Below are positions 1-6,607 of a stretch of DNA of 20,638 nucleotides, piece by piece. The notes below the pieces were generated by a model, which saw only the letters and a list, made by a program, of their open reading frames with translations, did no database searches and was not told where the DNA came from. Source of the stretch: an uncultured Alphaproteobacteria bacterium (GTDB taxonomy: Bacteria; Pseudomonadota; Alphaproteobacteria; Rickettsiales; UBA1997); contig CAIUFU010000149.1 in NCBI GenBank assembly GCA_903898475.1, positions 1 through 20,638 on the forward strand, read 5' to 3'. Made by a program: the position numbers and the translations under genes. Positions within the stretch are counted from its first letter, which is position 1; every line of letters begins with the position of its first letter.

Positions 1-368
1 CTACCAACAAACTTAATCGCGTGAACGTAATTAATCGTGTTGGCGTAAGTTGGACCGGTTCCCACCGCGACAACTAAAGGCTTGCCCGAATTGCTGCTTT
101 GATCGTACCAAGCTGTTACTGAACTACCGTCAGTTGCTTGCGAGCTGTCGATACTGGCGCTGAGGCTGGTTTCAAGCCACAGCATATTGTCTTTAATTCC
201 GGGAACTGGCGAAGAGCGAGCTAGAGATTCTGCGGCGGCTAAGCGGGATTTAGCGATTATGCGAGTGCCGATGAAAGTGCCGGCAAGCATGATGCCGATG
301 ATTAGAATGATTACTGAAAGCTCAATTAGGGTGAAGGCTTTAGATTTAGAATGTTTTTTGGAATTCAT
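1..368 (-). CDS. Prepilin-like protein with type IV N-terminal methylation motif (partial, C-terminus off window)
   Basis: An open frame starts at ATG 366-368 and reads without a stop to base 1, giving 122 residues. The N-terminus is a class III signal: a short basic leader rich in Lys and Ser, then AFTLIELS at residues 11-18 and a hydrophobic helix to about residue 31. This is the type IV pilin / type II secretion pseudopilin signature. The expected Glu at mature position 5 is present (residue 16). The residue before the predicted cleavage site is Ala11, not the usual Gly. The visible downstream part, rich in Ser, Thr and Asn with a WYDQSSNSG segment, suggests a globular, perhaps LamG-like, domain, but this is a weak inference. 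A GAG 9 bases before the ATG could be a Shine-Dalgarno. The gene follows hscA on the same strand after about 100 bases. The motif call is firm; the exact function is not. Confidence 0.8.
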   Translation of the reverse strand, partial: MNSKKHSKSKAFTLIELSVIILIIGIMLAGTFIGTRIIAKSRLAAAESLARSSPVPGIKDNMLWLETSLSASIDSSQATDGSSVTAWYDQSSNSGKPLVVAVGTGPTYANTINYVHAIKFVG

Positions 369-465
369 AAATATCTCAATTTGGGGGAAAATATGCAGCA
401 GAAAAAGTACTAGCGCAGTAGATGTCAATTGGTACATGCAAAGATTCTAGTAATGAAACGAATTT

Positions 466-2280
466 TTAAATTTCATCCACCAATTTTCCGGAGATTTTTT
501 CGTTTAAAATCGTATTAACTTTTGTCAGAACTAAATTTTCTGCAGCTTTACCAAGTTGAGTTTGAGCCTCTAAAATTGCATCTCGCGAGGCTTTTTGAGC
601 AAGTAGGTTTTCTAAAATCTGTAAATTTTCTTTGATTAATTTTCTTTCATTTGCGGGGAGGAAATCAGCAAATTTTTCGAGATCTTGTTTGACGATTGTA
701 ATGTCTTTGATGCTTGCGGTTCTTGCTTCAATCAACAAACGATTGGCAATATCGGTCTGCGAATTTTTCAACGAATCCAACAGCATTTTTTTTACTTCAT
801 TTTCATCCAGCCCGTAACTTGGCTTCACAGTAATTTCTTGTTTGGCGTGAGTAATTTTCTCTTCCGCACTCACAGTTAAAAGCCCGTCAGCATCAACTTT
901 GAAAGTAACGGCGACGCGTGCCAAACCTGCGGCCATTGCCGGAATATTTTTGATTTCAAATTCGGCCAAGCTGCGGCAATCCACCGCAAGCTCGCGCTCG
1001 CCTTGCACAATGTGCAATTTCATGCCGGTTTGATTGTCGGCGTAAGTGGTAAATTCTTTGGCCAAAGCTGTTGGAATTGAAGTGTTGCGGTGAATCACTT
1101 TGTCAACAATGCCGCCCATCATTTCGATCCCTAAAGAAAGAGGAATAACGTCGAGCAATAAATTTTGCGATTTGCCGCTTAAGTTGTGAGCCTGCCAAGC
1201 AGCGCCGGCTGCGACTATTCTGTCGGGGTCTAGTTTGTTTAAGATTTTTTGGCTTCCAAAAATTTCGGCGAGTTTTTTGGTGACTAGTGGAATTCGTGTT
1301 GAGCCTCCAACCAAGATTACGCCTTTGATGTCGCTTGGTTCTAAGTCTAAATCTTCGATTAAATTTTTGGTGAGGGTGAAAGTTTTTTCTATTTTTGGTG
1401 AGATTAAATTTTCGAAATCACTCTTAGTCATGCTGAGCTTGTCGAAGCATGATTCAGGCCCATGCCCAGAATCACCCTTCGACAGGCTCAGGGTGACCTC
1501 GTTCTTGTTGGACAATTCTTCCTTAATTTTCCGTGCCTCTTTGCGACTCACCCCAAATTTCTCCGCCACCAAATCATCAAAATCATCTCCTCCCAAAGCG
1601 TTGTCGCCGGCAACTCCCAAAACTTTAAAAACCCCTTTTTGCATTTTTAAAACCGACACGTCAAAAGTGCCGCCACCCAAATCAAAAACGCAGTAAGTGC
1701 CTTCAGCAGAATTGTCGAGACCGTAAGCAAGAGCTGCAGCGGTTGGTTCATTGACCAGACGCAAAACATCAAGCCCAGCTAAATTTGCGGCTAGTTTTGT
1801 GGCATTTTTTGCGGCTTCGTCAAAGTAGGCCGGAACGGTAATTACGGCTTTTTTAATTTCGGTTTTGAGATTGTTTTCAGCGAGATTTTTTAGGTGTTTG
1901 AGAATTTCTGAAGAAACCTCGGCAGGTCTGATTTTTCTGGCTCCAACTACAATTCGCAAAACTTCTTTCTCATTAGAATCTTGGTCAATTTCAAAGCCGA
2001 ATTTTTGGTTTTTCACATCCGAAAAACTTTTTCCCATTAGGCGTTTAATTGACGAAATTGACAATGTATTTACATCATCCGAAACATTGCCATTAGAGTC
2101 GTAATTGACAATTGAGGGGTGAATTTCATTGCCTTTGTCATCTGCAAAAAATCTAACTTTTTCATCTTCAACAATTGCTAACAAAGAGTTGGTGGTGCCT
2201 AAATCAATGCCGATTACAACTTCTTGCGTTGTTTCATTTTCTTGTGCTGCGCCTGGTTCGGTAATTTGTAATAATGCCAT
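466..2280 (-). CDS. hscA: Fe-S assembly chaperone HscA (Hsp70 family) with an in-frame palindrome-encoded insert
   Basis: HscA is the specialised Hsp70 that, with HscB, helps transfer Fe-S clusters from IscU. At 604 residues it is close to the usual ~616. Hsp70 landmarks are in order: the phosphate-1 loop GIDLGTTNS (24-32), NEPTAAALAYG (177-187), FDLGGGTFDVSV (199-210), the adenosine loop GGSTRIP (325-331), then the substrate-binding domain from about 375 and a helical lid. The opening MALLQITEPG matches HscA rather than DnaK. Residues 262-285, in the ATPase domain between ELSNKNE and KSDFENLI, are encoded by a palindromic element (see 1427-1497), so the reading frame was kept through an insertion. 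The ATG abuts the hscB stop, and AGAGAAG upstream is a plausible Shine-Dalgarno. It is the last isc gene here; no ferredoxin gene follows. Confidence 0.97.
   Translation of the reverse strand: MALLQITEPGAAQENETTQEVVIGIDLGTTNSLLAIVEDEKVRFFADDKGNEIHPSIVNYDSNGNVSDDVNTLSISSIKRLMGKSFSDVKNQKFGFEIDQDSNEKEVLRIVVGARKIRPAEVSSEILKHLKNLAENNLKTEIKKAVITVPAYFDEAAKNATKLAANLAGLDVLRLVNEPTAAALAYGLDNSAEGTYCVFDLGGGTFDVSVLKMQKGVFKVLGVAGDNALGGDDFDDLVAEKFGVSRKEARKIKEELSNKNEVTLSLSKGDSGHGPESCFDKLSMTKSDFENLISPKIEKTFTLTKNLIEDLDLEPSDIKGVILVGGSTRIPLVTKKLAEIFGSQKILNKLDPDRIVAAGAAWQAHNLSGKSQNLLLDVIPLSLGIEMMGGIVDKVIHRNTSIPTALAKEFTTYADNQTGMKLHIVQGERELAVDCRSLAEFEIKNIPAMAAGLARVAVTFKVDADGLLTVSAEEKITHAKQEITVKPSYGLDENEVKKMLLDSLKNSQTDIANRLLIEARTASIKDITIVKQDLEKFADFLPANERKLIKENLQILENLLAQKASRDAILEAQTQLGKAAENLVLTKVNTILNEKISGKLVDEI
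1427..1497. repeat. Palindromic element inserted in frame within hscA
   Basis: Two 26-base arms (1427-1452 and 1472-1497) are inverted repeats of each other, matching at 21 of 26 positions, with 5 further paired bases (GATTC/GAATC) towards the 19-base centre. Each arm also has inverted ends of its own: TCATGC with GCATGA in one, TCACCC with GGGTGA in the other. In the hscA frame the element encodes the pieces VTLSLSKGD, SGHGPES and CFDKLSMT. It occupies a region where other HscA proteins have only a short strand before the LT/SKxxFE(N/A)LI segment, which suggests insertion. It resembles in principle the Rickettsia palindromic elements found inside genes. Whether it belongs to any named family is not established here. 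Confidence 0.85.
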
Positions 2281-2757
2281 TTAACTTCTCTTTTTTGCCT
2301 TTAAATCGCGCAGAGTTTTGTCGAAATATTTTACTCTGATTAAAATTTGTGAAGCCTTCACAAATTCTTTATTTTCAAGCTCTAGCGCCACTTCAGAAAG
2401 TAACGATTTTACTTTTGCGTTTAAGTCTTTTTTTAAATTTTCGCTAGCGCCAGCATCAATTTCTGCAACCATTTCCTGCAATTCCAAAATCTCCAAAAGC
2501 GTTGCCATATCTGGCTTTGGCGCGTGTGAATCATTTTCCAAATCAATGCCGTTTAACTGCAAAATGCAAGAGGCACGAGAAATCGGCGCGCTTAAAATTT
2601 TGTAAGCGTCATTAATTAAAATCGACTGCTCAATGTCGGCAGTGCTTGAATTATCTGGGTGAAATTGCTGTTGAAAGGCGAGGTATTGTTTTTCGAGAGC
2701 GTCAAGATCAAGGGCAAAATTTTGCGGTAGAGAAAAAATTTCAAAAAAGTTTTTCAT
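2281..2757 (-). CDS. hscB: Fe-S assembly co-chaperone HscB (J-domain protein)
   Basis: This 158-residue protein has the size and two-part build of HscB: an N-terminal J domain with the HPD motif at residues 33-35 (in FHPDN), and a C-terminal helical domain that in the family binds IscU. HPD stimulates the HscA ATPase. The opening FFEIFSLP fits the family (usually a Phe/Leu-rich start). The start codon overlaps the iscA stop as ATGA and its own stop abuts hscA, so translation is probably coupled and the two chaperone partners are made together. Residues after the J domain (ILELQEMVAEID) match the start of the HscB oligomerisation domain. No oddities seen. Confidence 0.95.
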   Translation of the reverse strand: MKNFFEIFSLPQNFALDLDALEKQYLAFQQQFHPDNSSTADIEQSILINDAYKILSAPISRASCILQLNGIDLENDSHAPKPDMATLLEILELQEMVAEIDAGASENLKKDLNAKVKSLLSEVALELENKEFVKASQILIRVKYFDKTLRDLKAKKRS

Positions 2758-3128
2758 ACTTTGAAACTTTCACCACAGCCGCAGCGGCCTTTTTCATTGG
2801 GGTTGACGAAGTCGAAACCGGAATTGAGTTCGTCGGTTTTAAAAATCATTTCGCTGCCGATCAAAAACATTGAAACCTTTGGATCGATGAAAACAGCCGC
2901 GCCGTCACGCATTACAACGTCATCAAATTTGGAAATATTTTTTTCACGCACCGCATATTCAATGGTGTAGCTCATTCCAGAGCAGCCGCGGGTGCGCATT
3001 CCCACCTTGATGCCTTCGCAAGGTTCAGTGCGCTGTGCTAATAATTCTTTAATTTGCACCAGCGCTTCGTCGGTGATTGTTAAGTAATCAACAATGGCGT
3101 TGCCGGTGGCGGAAAAACTTGGGAGCAT
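2754..3128 (-). CDS. iscA: Iron-sulfur assembly A-type protein IscA
   Basis: A-type carriers take Fe-S clusters (or iron) from the scaffold to apo-proteins. The three cluster-binding cysteines are present: Cys49 in RGCSG and Cys116/Cys118 in GRCGCGESF. At 124 residues it is about 15 longer than typical IscA (~107). The extra residues are N-terminal, before YLTITDEAL where the family domain starts. No other Met or likely start lies inside, and an AAGAGA in the tail of iscU about 10 bases upstream supports the start used. It sits 3 bases after iscU and overlaps hscB by 4 bases, so it is part of a tightly coupled operon. ErpA or SufA would look similar, but the position argues for IscA. Confidence 0.94.
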   Translation of the reverse strand: MLPSFSATGNAIVDYLTITDEALVQIKELLAQRTEPCEGIKVGMRTRGCSGMSYTIEYAVREKNISKFDDVVMRDGAAVFIDPKVSMFLIGSEMIFKTDELNSGFDFVNPNEKGRCGCGESFKV

Positions 3129-3131
3129 TTT

Positions 3132-3512
3132 TTAATTTCTCTTACTTTTGTAATCTTCAATCGCCGCTTTGATTGCTTCTTCAGCAAGCACTGAGCAGTG
3201 AATTTTTACCGGCGGCAAAGACAATTCTTGCGCGATTTCTTTGTTAGTAATTTTTGCCGCTTCCTCAATATTTTGGCCTTTGATCCATTCTGTCGCAAGT
3301 GAGCTTGAGGCAATGGCTGAGCCACATCCGAAGGTTTTGAATTTAGCGTCAGTAATTACACCATTTTCTGAAACTTTGATTTGCAATTTCATTACGTCGC
3401 CGCAAGCAGGTGCACCAACAAGTCCGGTGCCAATTCCTGATTCGTCTTTACCAAAAGATCCAACATTTTGTGGATTTTCGTAGTGGTCTAAAAGTTTTTT
3501 TGAGTAAGCCAT
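3132..3512 (-). CDS. iscU: Fe-S cluster scaffold IscU
   Basis: IscU is the scaffold on which IscS-derived sulfur and iron are built into a cluster. The 126 residues cover the full family length. All key residues are visible: Cys37 and Asp39 in GAPACGD, Cys63 in FGCGSA, His105 and Cys106 in KIHCSV. The HscA recognition peptide LPPVK is intact at residues 99-103, matching the functional HscB/HscA pair downstream. A strong Shine-Dalgarno, AAGGA, lies 6-10 bases before the ATG, in contrast with many first genes in this window. It follows iscS by 13 bases. Confidence 0.98.
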   Translation of the reverse strand: MAYSKKLLDHYENPQNVGSFGKDESGIGTGLVGAPACGDVMKLQIKVSENGVITDAKFKTFGCGSAIASSSLATEWIKGQNIEEAAKITNKEIAQELSLPPVKIHCSVLAEEAIKAAIEDYKSKRN

Positions 3513-3525
3513 TTTTTCCTTAAAT

Positions 3526-4740
3526 TTAATGAGATTTCCAATTGATGCTTTTGATGTCGATGCCGTCTTGCATCATTTCCCAAAGAGGGCTTAGGTCACG
3601 CAACTTTTGTATTTTTGTTTTAAGTAGCGCGATTGCGTAGTCGATTTCTTCTTCAGTAGTGAAACGTCCAATCCCGAAACGAATTGAAGTGTGTGCCAAT
3701 TCGTCCTCAACGCCAAGAGAGTGTAAAACGTAAGAAGGCTCTAAAGATGAAGAGGTGCAAGCAGATCCACTCGAAACCGCTAAATCCTTGATTGCCATGA
3801 TCATTGATTCGCCTTCGATGCCGGCGAAAGAGAAGTTGAGATTTCCTTGGAAGCGTTTTTCTTTGTCGCCGTTTAGGTAGACTTCTGTAGTCTCCATCAC
3901 GCCTTGGTAAAGTTTGTCGCTGAGTTTCTTAATGTGGGCAGTGTCTTTTGTCATTTCGTTTTTGGCGATTTCGGCGGCAACTCCTAAGCCAACAACCAAA
4001 GGTGTCGCCAAGGTTCCAGATCTAATGCCGCGTTCTTGTCCGCCGCCAGAAATTAGTGATTTAATTCTAACTCTCGGTTTACGGCGAATGTAAATTGCAC
4101 CAACGCCTTTTGGCCCGTAAATTTTGTGGCCCGAAATACTCATTAGATCAATGTTCATTTCGTCAACATTGAGAGGAATTTTGCCGAAAGCTTGCGCTGC
4201 GTCAGTGTGAAAAAGTGCGCCTTTTTTGTGGCACAAAGCGCCGATTTCTTTGATTGGCTGGATCACGCCGATTTCGTTATTCACGGTCATTATTGAAACT
4301 AGGCAAGTTTCTTCGGTGATTGCTTCTTCCAACACTTTTAAATCAACCAAACCATTTTGCTGCACTGGCAAGAAGGTAACTCTAAAGCCTTCTTGCTCAA
4401 GTTCTCGCACCGAATTAATTACGCATTTGTGCTCGGTGTTGATTGTAATTACGTGATTTTTTTTCTCGCCGTAGAAATGAGCCACACCTTTAATGGCAAG
4501 GTTGTTCGACTCAGTTGCGCCAGAGGTAAAAAATATTTCTTTCGGGTCAGCAGCAATTAAATCAGCCACTTGTTTGCGGGCGATTTCGACCATTTCTTCA
4601 GCCTTCCAACCAAGAGCGTGCGTGCGTGAATGAGGGTTGCCGTAATCTTCGCGCATGCATTTTACCACAGCTTCAATGACTCGAGGATCCATTGGAGTGG
4701 TTGATTGGTAGTCTAAATAAATTGGTAATTTAATGGTCAT
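3526..4740 (-). CDS. iscS: Cysteine desulfurase IscS
   Basis: This PLP enzyme converts cysteine to alanine and passes persulfide sulfur to IscU and other acceptors. It has 404 residues, the same as E. coli IscS, and the key residues fall at the same numbers: PLP lysine Lys206 in SGHKIYGPKG and active-site Cys328 in SSGSACTSSSLEPS, on the long loop typical of group I desulfurases. The C-terminal segment LRDLSPLWEMM...IDIKSINW is also characteristic of IscS. It starts 105 bases downstream of a second desulfurase gene; that gap holds a hairpin and a 12-base palindrome. No Shine-Dalgarno is evident before the ATG. Confidence 0.98.
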   Translation of the reverse strand: MTIKLPIYLDYQSTTPMDPRVIEAVVKCMREDYGNPHSRTHALGWKAEEMVEIARKQVADLIAADPKEIFFTSGATESNNLAIKGVAHFYGEKKNHVITINTEHKCVINSVRELEQEGFRVTFLPVQQNGLVDLKVLEEAITEETCLVSIMTVNNEIGVIQPIKEIGALCHKKGALFHTDAAQAFGKIPLNVDEMNIDLMSISGHKIYGPKGVGAIYIRRKPRVRIKSLISGGGQERGIRSGTLATPLVVGLGVAAEIAKNEMTKDTAHIKKLSDKLYQGVMETTEVYLNGDKEKRFQGNLNFSFAGIEGESMIMAIKDLAVSSGSACTSSSLEPSYVLHSLGVEDELAHTSIRFGIGRFTTEEEIDYAIALLKTKIQKLRDLSPLWEMMQDGIDIKSINWKSH

Positions 4741-4767
4741 TTTTTGTATTTTTTTTACTTCAAAAAC

Positions 4768-4797
4768 AAAGATTTTAGCCTTAAGGCAGAAATCTTT
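4768..4797. promoter_or_regulatory. Hairpin between the two desulfurase genes (possible attenuator or processing site)
   Basis: AAAGATTT (4768-4775) pairs with AAATCTTT (4790-4797). An inner GCC/GGC stem closes a TTAA loop after a two-base mismatch. On the minus strand, the direction of transcription, the stem is followed by TGTTTTTG, a weak T tract, so partial termination or an RNA-processing site is possible. A perfect 12-base palindrome (TTCTAGCTAGAA, 4809-4820) lies just upstream in the same gap. Function is inferred only from position. Confidence 0.45.
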
Positions 4798-4845
4798 TTA
4801 AAATCACTTTCTAGCTAGAATTGACGCGCTTTTTCAGGTTTTTGT

Positions 4846-5955
4846 TTAGGCCTTAGTTTTTTCAAAAAAGTCGCTCCAAACCTGAATGAATTTTTCGATT
4901 TCTTCTTTGGTATTTTCTGCACTCAAACTTACACGAATTGCACTTGCCGAAAAGTCTGGTGTAATTTTCATTGCCTTCAAAGCGCGAGATGCAGTGGCGG
5001 CGCCAGAAGAGCAGGCGGGGCCGGAGCTTACGCAAATGCCATTCAAATCAAAATTGATTAATTGAGTTTGGCTGTCGGCATTGCGAAGCGCGATGTAGCT
5101 GGTGTTTGGAAGTCTTGTCACCGAGTCGGCGAAAATTTTAACTTCTGATCCGCCGATTTTTTTGATTTCAACTTCAAGAAAATCGCGAAGTTTTTTGACA
5201 TTTTCGTAAGTAGAAATTTTATCTTTTGCTTGTTTGCAAGCTTCACCAAAACCGACAATTCCTGCAACGTTAGTGGTGCCGGCGCGTTTTGATTTTTCTT
5301 GTTTGCCGCCGTAAATTAATGGTTTGATGTCGAGGCCGCGGCGAAATAAAAGTGCGCCAACACCCTGTGGGCCGCTGATTTTGTGCGCTGAAACTGAAAC
5401 GAAATCGACGTTTAATTTTTCTAAATCAATCTCGATTTTGCCTGCCGCTTGCACGATGTCGCAGTGGAATAATCCGCCTTTTTGGTGAACTAGTTTTGAG
5501 ATTTCTTCAATTGGTTGAATGGCGCCGGTTTCGTTGTTGGCAAGCATTACCGAAACTAAAAAATTGCCGTCGGGAAGTGCATTTAATTTTTGTTCAAGGT
5601 CGGCCAAATCCACCAAACCATTTTCTAACGCGCCAAATTCAATAATTTCTTTGTCGCTTGGGCGACATTCGTAAACTGAGGCGTGCTCAATTGCGGTGAA
5701 TAAAATTTTGTTAACCTTGGCGCCAAACATTAGAGTGTTAGTGGCTTCAGTTGAGCTGCCGGTGAAAATTACTTCGTAGCTTTTGGCATTTAGTAAATTT
5801 TTTAATTCTTTGCGCGCGGCTTCAACCATTTGGCTGGCTTGGCGTCCAAGTTGGTGAACCGCAGAGCTGTTGAGCGGAAGCTGGTAAGCCTCAATCATTT
5901 TGGCAAGTGCTGCATCAGAAACTTTTGTGGTGGCGTTGTAGTCAAAATAAATCAT
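4846..5955 (-). CDS. NifS-like cysteine desulfurase, second paralogue in the isc operon
   Basis: A second aminotransferase class V desulfurase of 369 residues, shorter and clearly diverged from the adjacent IscS. The PLP lysine is Lys192 (SVSAHKISGPQG) and the probable catalytic cysteine is Cys315 (SSGPACSSGA). The start overlaps the iscR stop as ATGA, so it is the second gene of the operon. It lacks the C-terminal IscS tail that contacts IscU, so its sulfur acceptor may differ (tRNA thiolation or another scaffold); that is inference. A tandem NifS pair before iscU is, as I recall, a feature of Rickettsiales, where the first copy has been called spl1 or nifS. The enzyme class is confident, the specific role is not. 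Confidence 0.92.
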   Translation of the reverse strand: MIYFDYNATTKVSDAALAKMIEAYQLPLNSSAVHQLGRQASQMVEAARKELKNLLNAKSYEVIFTGSSTEATNTLMFGAKVNKILFTAIEHASVYECRPSDKEIIEFGALENGLVDLADLEQKLNALPDGNFLVSVMLANNETGAIQPIEEISKLVHQKGGLFHCDIVQAAGKIEIDLEKLNVDFVSVSAHKISGPQGVGALLFRRGLDIKPLIYGGKQEKSKRAGTTNVAGIVGFGEACKQAKDKISTYENVKKLRDFLEVEIKKIGGSEVKIFADSVTRLPNTSYIALRNADSQTQLINFDLNGICVSSGPACSSGAATASRALKAMKITPDFSASAIRVSLSAENTKEEIEKFIQVWSDFFEKTKA

Positions 5956-6353
5956 TTGCAGACGTCCTGTAAAGAAATTGAGTTGAGATATTCGTAAATT
6001 TTATTTTCCAGCCCATTCCACAAATGGTGGGTTTTGCATTTGGTGCCGGTGTTAACGCAGCTTTTTTGCACCTTGGTGCAGCGTGTCATTTTAATTGGCT
6101 CGCCAATGGCTTTGATTATTTCGGCAACCGTAATTTCGTCGCGATTTTTTCCCAAAAGATATCCACCACCTGGACCTTTCACTGATTTGACAATGCCTGA
6201 TTTTTTTAAGCCGGAAAAAATTTGCTCCAAGTAAGAAAGCGAAATTTTTTGACGCTGAGAAATTGTCAAAAGCGAAACTGGATTGCCAGACTTGTCGTCG
6301 GCAATTTCAATAACAGCCATTGCGGCGTAACGTCCTTTGGTGGTTAGAATCAT
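5952..6353 (-). CDS. iscR: Rrf2-family Fe-S-sensing repressor IscR
   Basis: IscR is a [2Fe-2S] repressor that reports cluster status and controls its own operon. The 133 residues hold an Rrf2 winged helix (MILTTKGRYAAMA at the start, SYLEQIF recognition region, KGPGGGYLL wing). Glu43, which in E. coli IscR lets the protein distinguish operator types, is conserved. The cluster ligands are visible as Cys92, Cys99, Cys106 and His109. Spacing is Cx6Cx6CxxH, one residue longer in each gap than the Cx5Cx5CxxH of E. coli. It is the first gene of the minus-strand operon, and a candidate IscR operator lies 19 bases upstream of the ATG. No Shine-Dalgarno is evident. Confidence 0.95.
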   Translation of the reverse strand: MILTTKGRYAAMAVIEIADDKSGNPVSLLTISQRQKISLSYLEQIFSGLKKSGIVKSVKGPGGGYLLGKNRDEITVAEIIKAIGEPIKMTRCTKVQKSCVNTGTKCKTHHLWNGLENKIYEYLNSISLQDVCK

Positions 6354-6371
6354 GTTTTTATTTGGGAATTA

Positions 6372-6396
6372 ATCTCCGAGTGATTTAGTAGGTTAT
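6372..6396 (-). promoter_or_regulatory. Candidate IscR type 1 operator upstream of iscR
   Basis: Read on the minus strand, these 25 bases match the E. coli type 1 IscR consensus (ATASYYGACTRWWWYAGTCRRSTAT, written from memory) at 20 of 25 positions. The core CCTACTAAATCACTCGG differs only at two G positions. It lies 19-43 bases before the iscR start codon, where a repressor would cover the promoter or transcription start. Autoregulation of the isc operon is thus likely. The consensus comes from gammaproteobacteria, so its use in this lineage is an inference. Confidence 0.5.
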
Positions 6397-6448
6397 TTTT
6401 TAGAAGCTGAAGTTTTTTTGCTCAAGAGATTATTTTGGCTTAGCTTAG

Positions 6449-6476
6449 TTGATTTTAAAAATGTGACTTTTAGGTT
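6449..6476 (+). promoter_or_regulatory. Predicted rpsA promoter (TTGATT - 16 bp - TAGGTT, GC-rich discriminator)
   Basis: The -35 box TTGATT is at 6449-6454 and the -10 box TAGGTT at 6471-6476, with exactly 16 bases between. GCGCGACC follows. The same layout and nearly the same -10 and downstream bases occur before acpP and tRNA-Val, which is the main support. The expected transcript start near 6483 gives a leader of about 125 bases before rpsA. Confidence 0.6.
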
Positions 6477-6501
6477 GCGCGACCTTCTTTCGTTCTACCT
6501 T

Positions 6502-6530
6502 AAAAAGCCGGTGTCAAATCGGTTTTTTTT
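6502..6530 (+). promoter_or_regulatory. Terminator-like hairpin in the rpsA leader (possible attenuator)
   Basis: AAAAAGCCG (6502-6510) pairs with CGGTTTTTT (6520-6528, one G-T pair) around a 9-base loop, and a run of eight T starts within the right arm (6523-6530). It lies between the predicted promoter and the rpsA start, and no gene upstream on this strand would need a terminator here. On the minus strand the G-T pair becomes an A-C mismatch, so the structure favours plus-strand RNA. Attenuation is inferred. Confidence 0.5.
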
Positions 6531-6554
6531 CTAATTATTAATCTCTAACCGAAA

Positions 6555-6588
6555 ACTTGTAGACGCTAGATAATAGCGCTGTTACAAG
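6555..6588 (+). promoter_or_regulatory. Hairpin in the rpsA 5' leader near the start codon
   Basis: CTTGTA (6556-6561) pairs with TACAAG (6583-6588), and CGCTA (6564-6568) with TAGCG (6574-6578), with a small internal loop and a GATAA end loop. It ends 19 bases before the rpsA ATG. In E. coli the rpsA leader folds into hairpins that replace a Shine-Dalgarno and serve S1 autoregulation; this structure could have the same role. Confidence 0.45.
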
Positions 6589-6607
6589 CTTTTCAAACTC
6601 CCCATTT

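Noticed and set aside
423..428. Perfect -35 box (TTGACA, minus strand) before the prepilin gene
   Set aside because: No acceptable -10 box at 15-19 bases downstream, so I do not call a promoter.
187..450. Plus-strand open frame of 87 codons near the left edge
   Set aside because: It lies opposite the prepilin gene, whose N-terminal motif is clear on the minus strand; the plus-strand product has no recognisable feature.
1235..1696. 153-codon plus-strand open frame opposite hscA
   Set aside because: It is a shadow of hscA; its length and the LSLSK segment come from the palindrome being readable on both strands.
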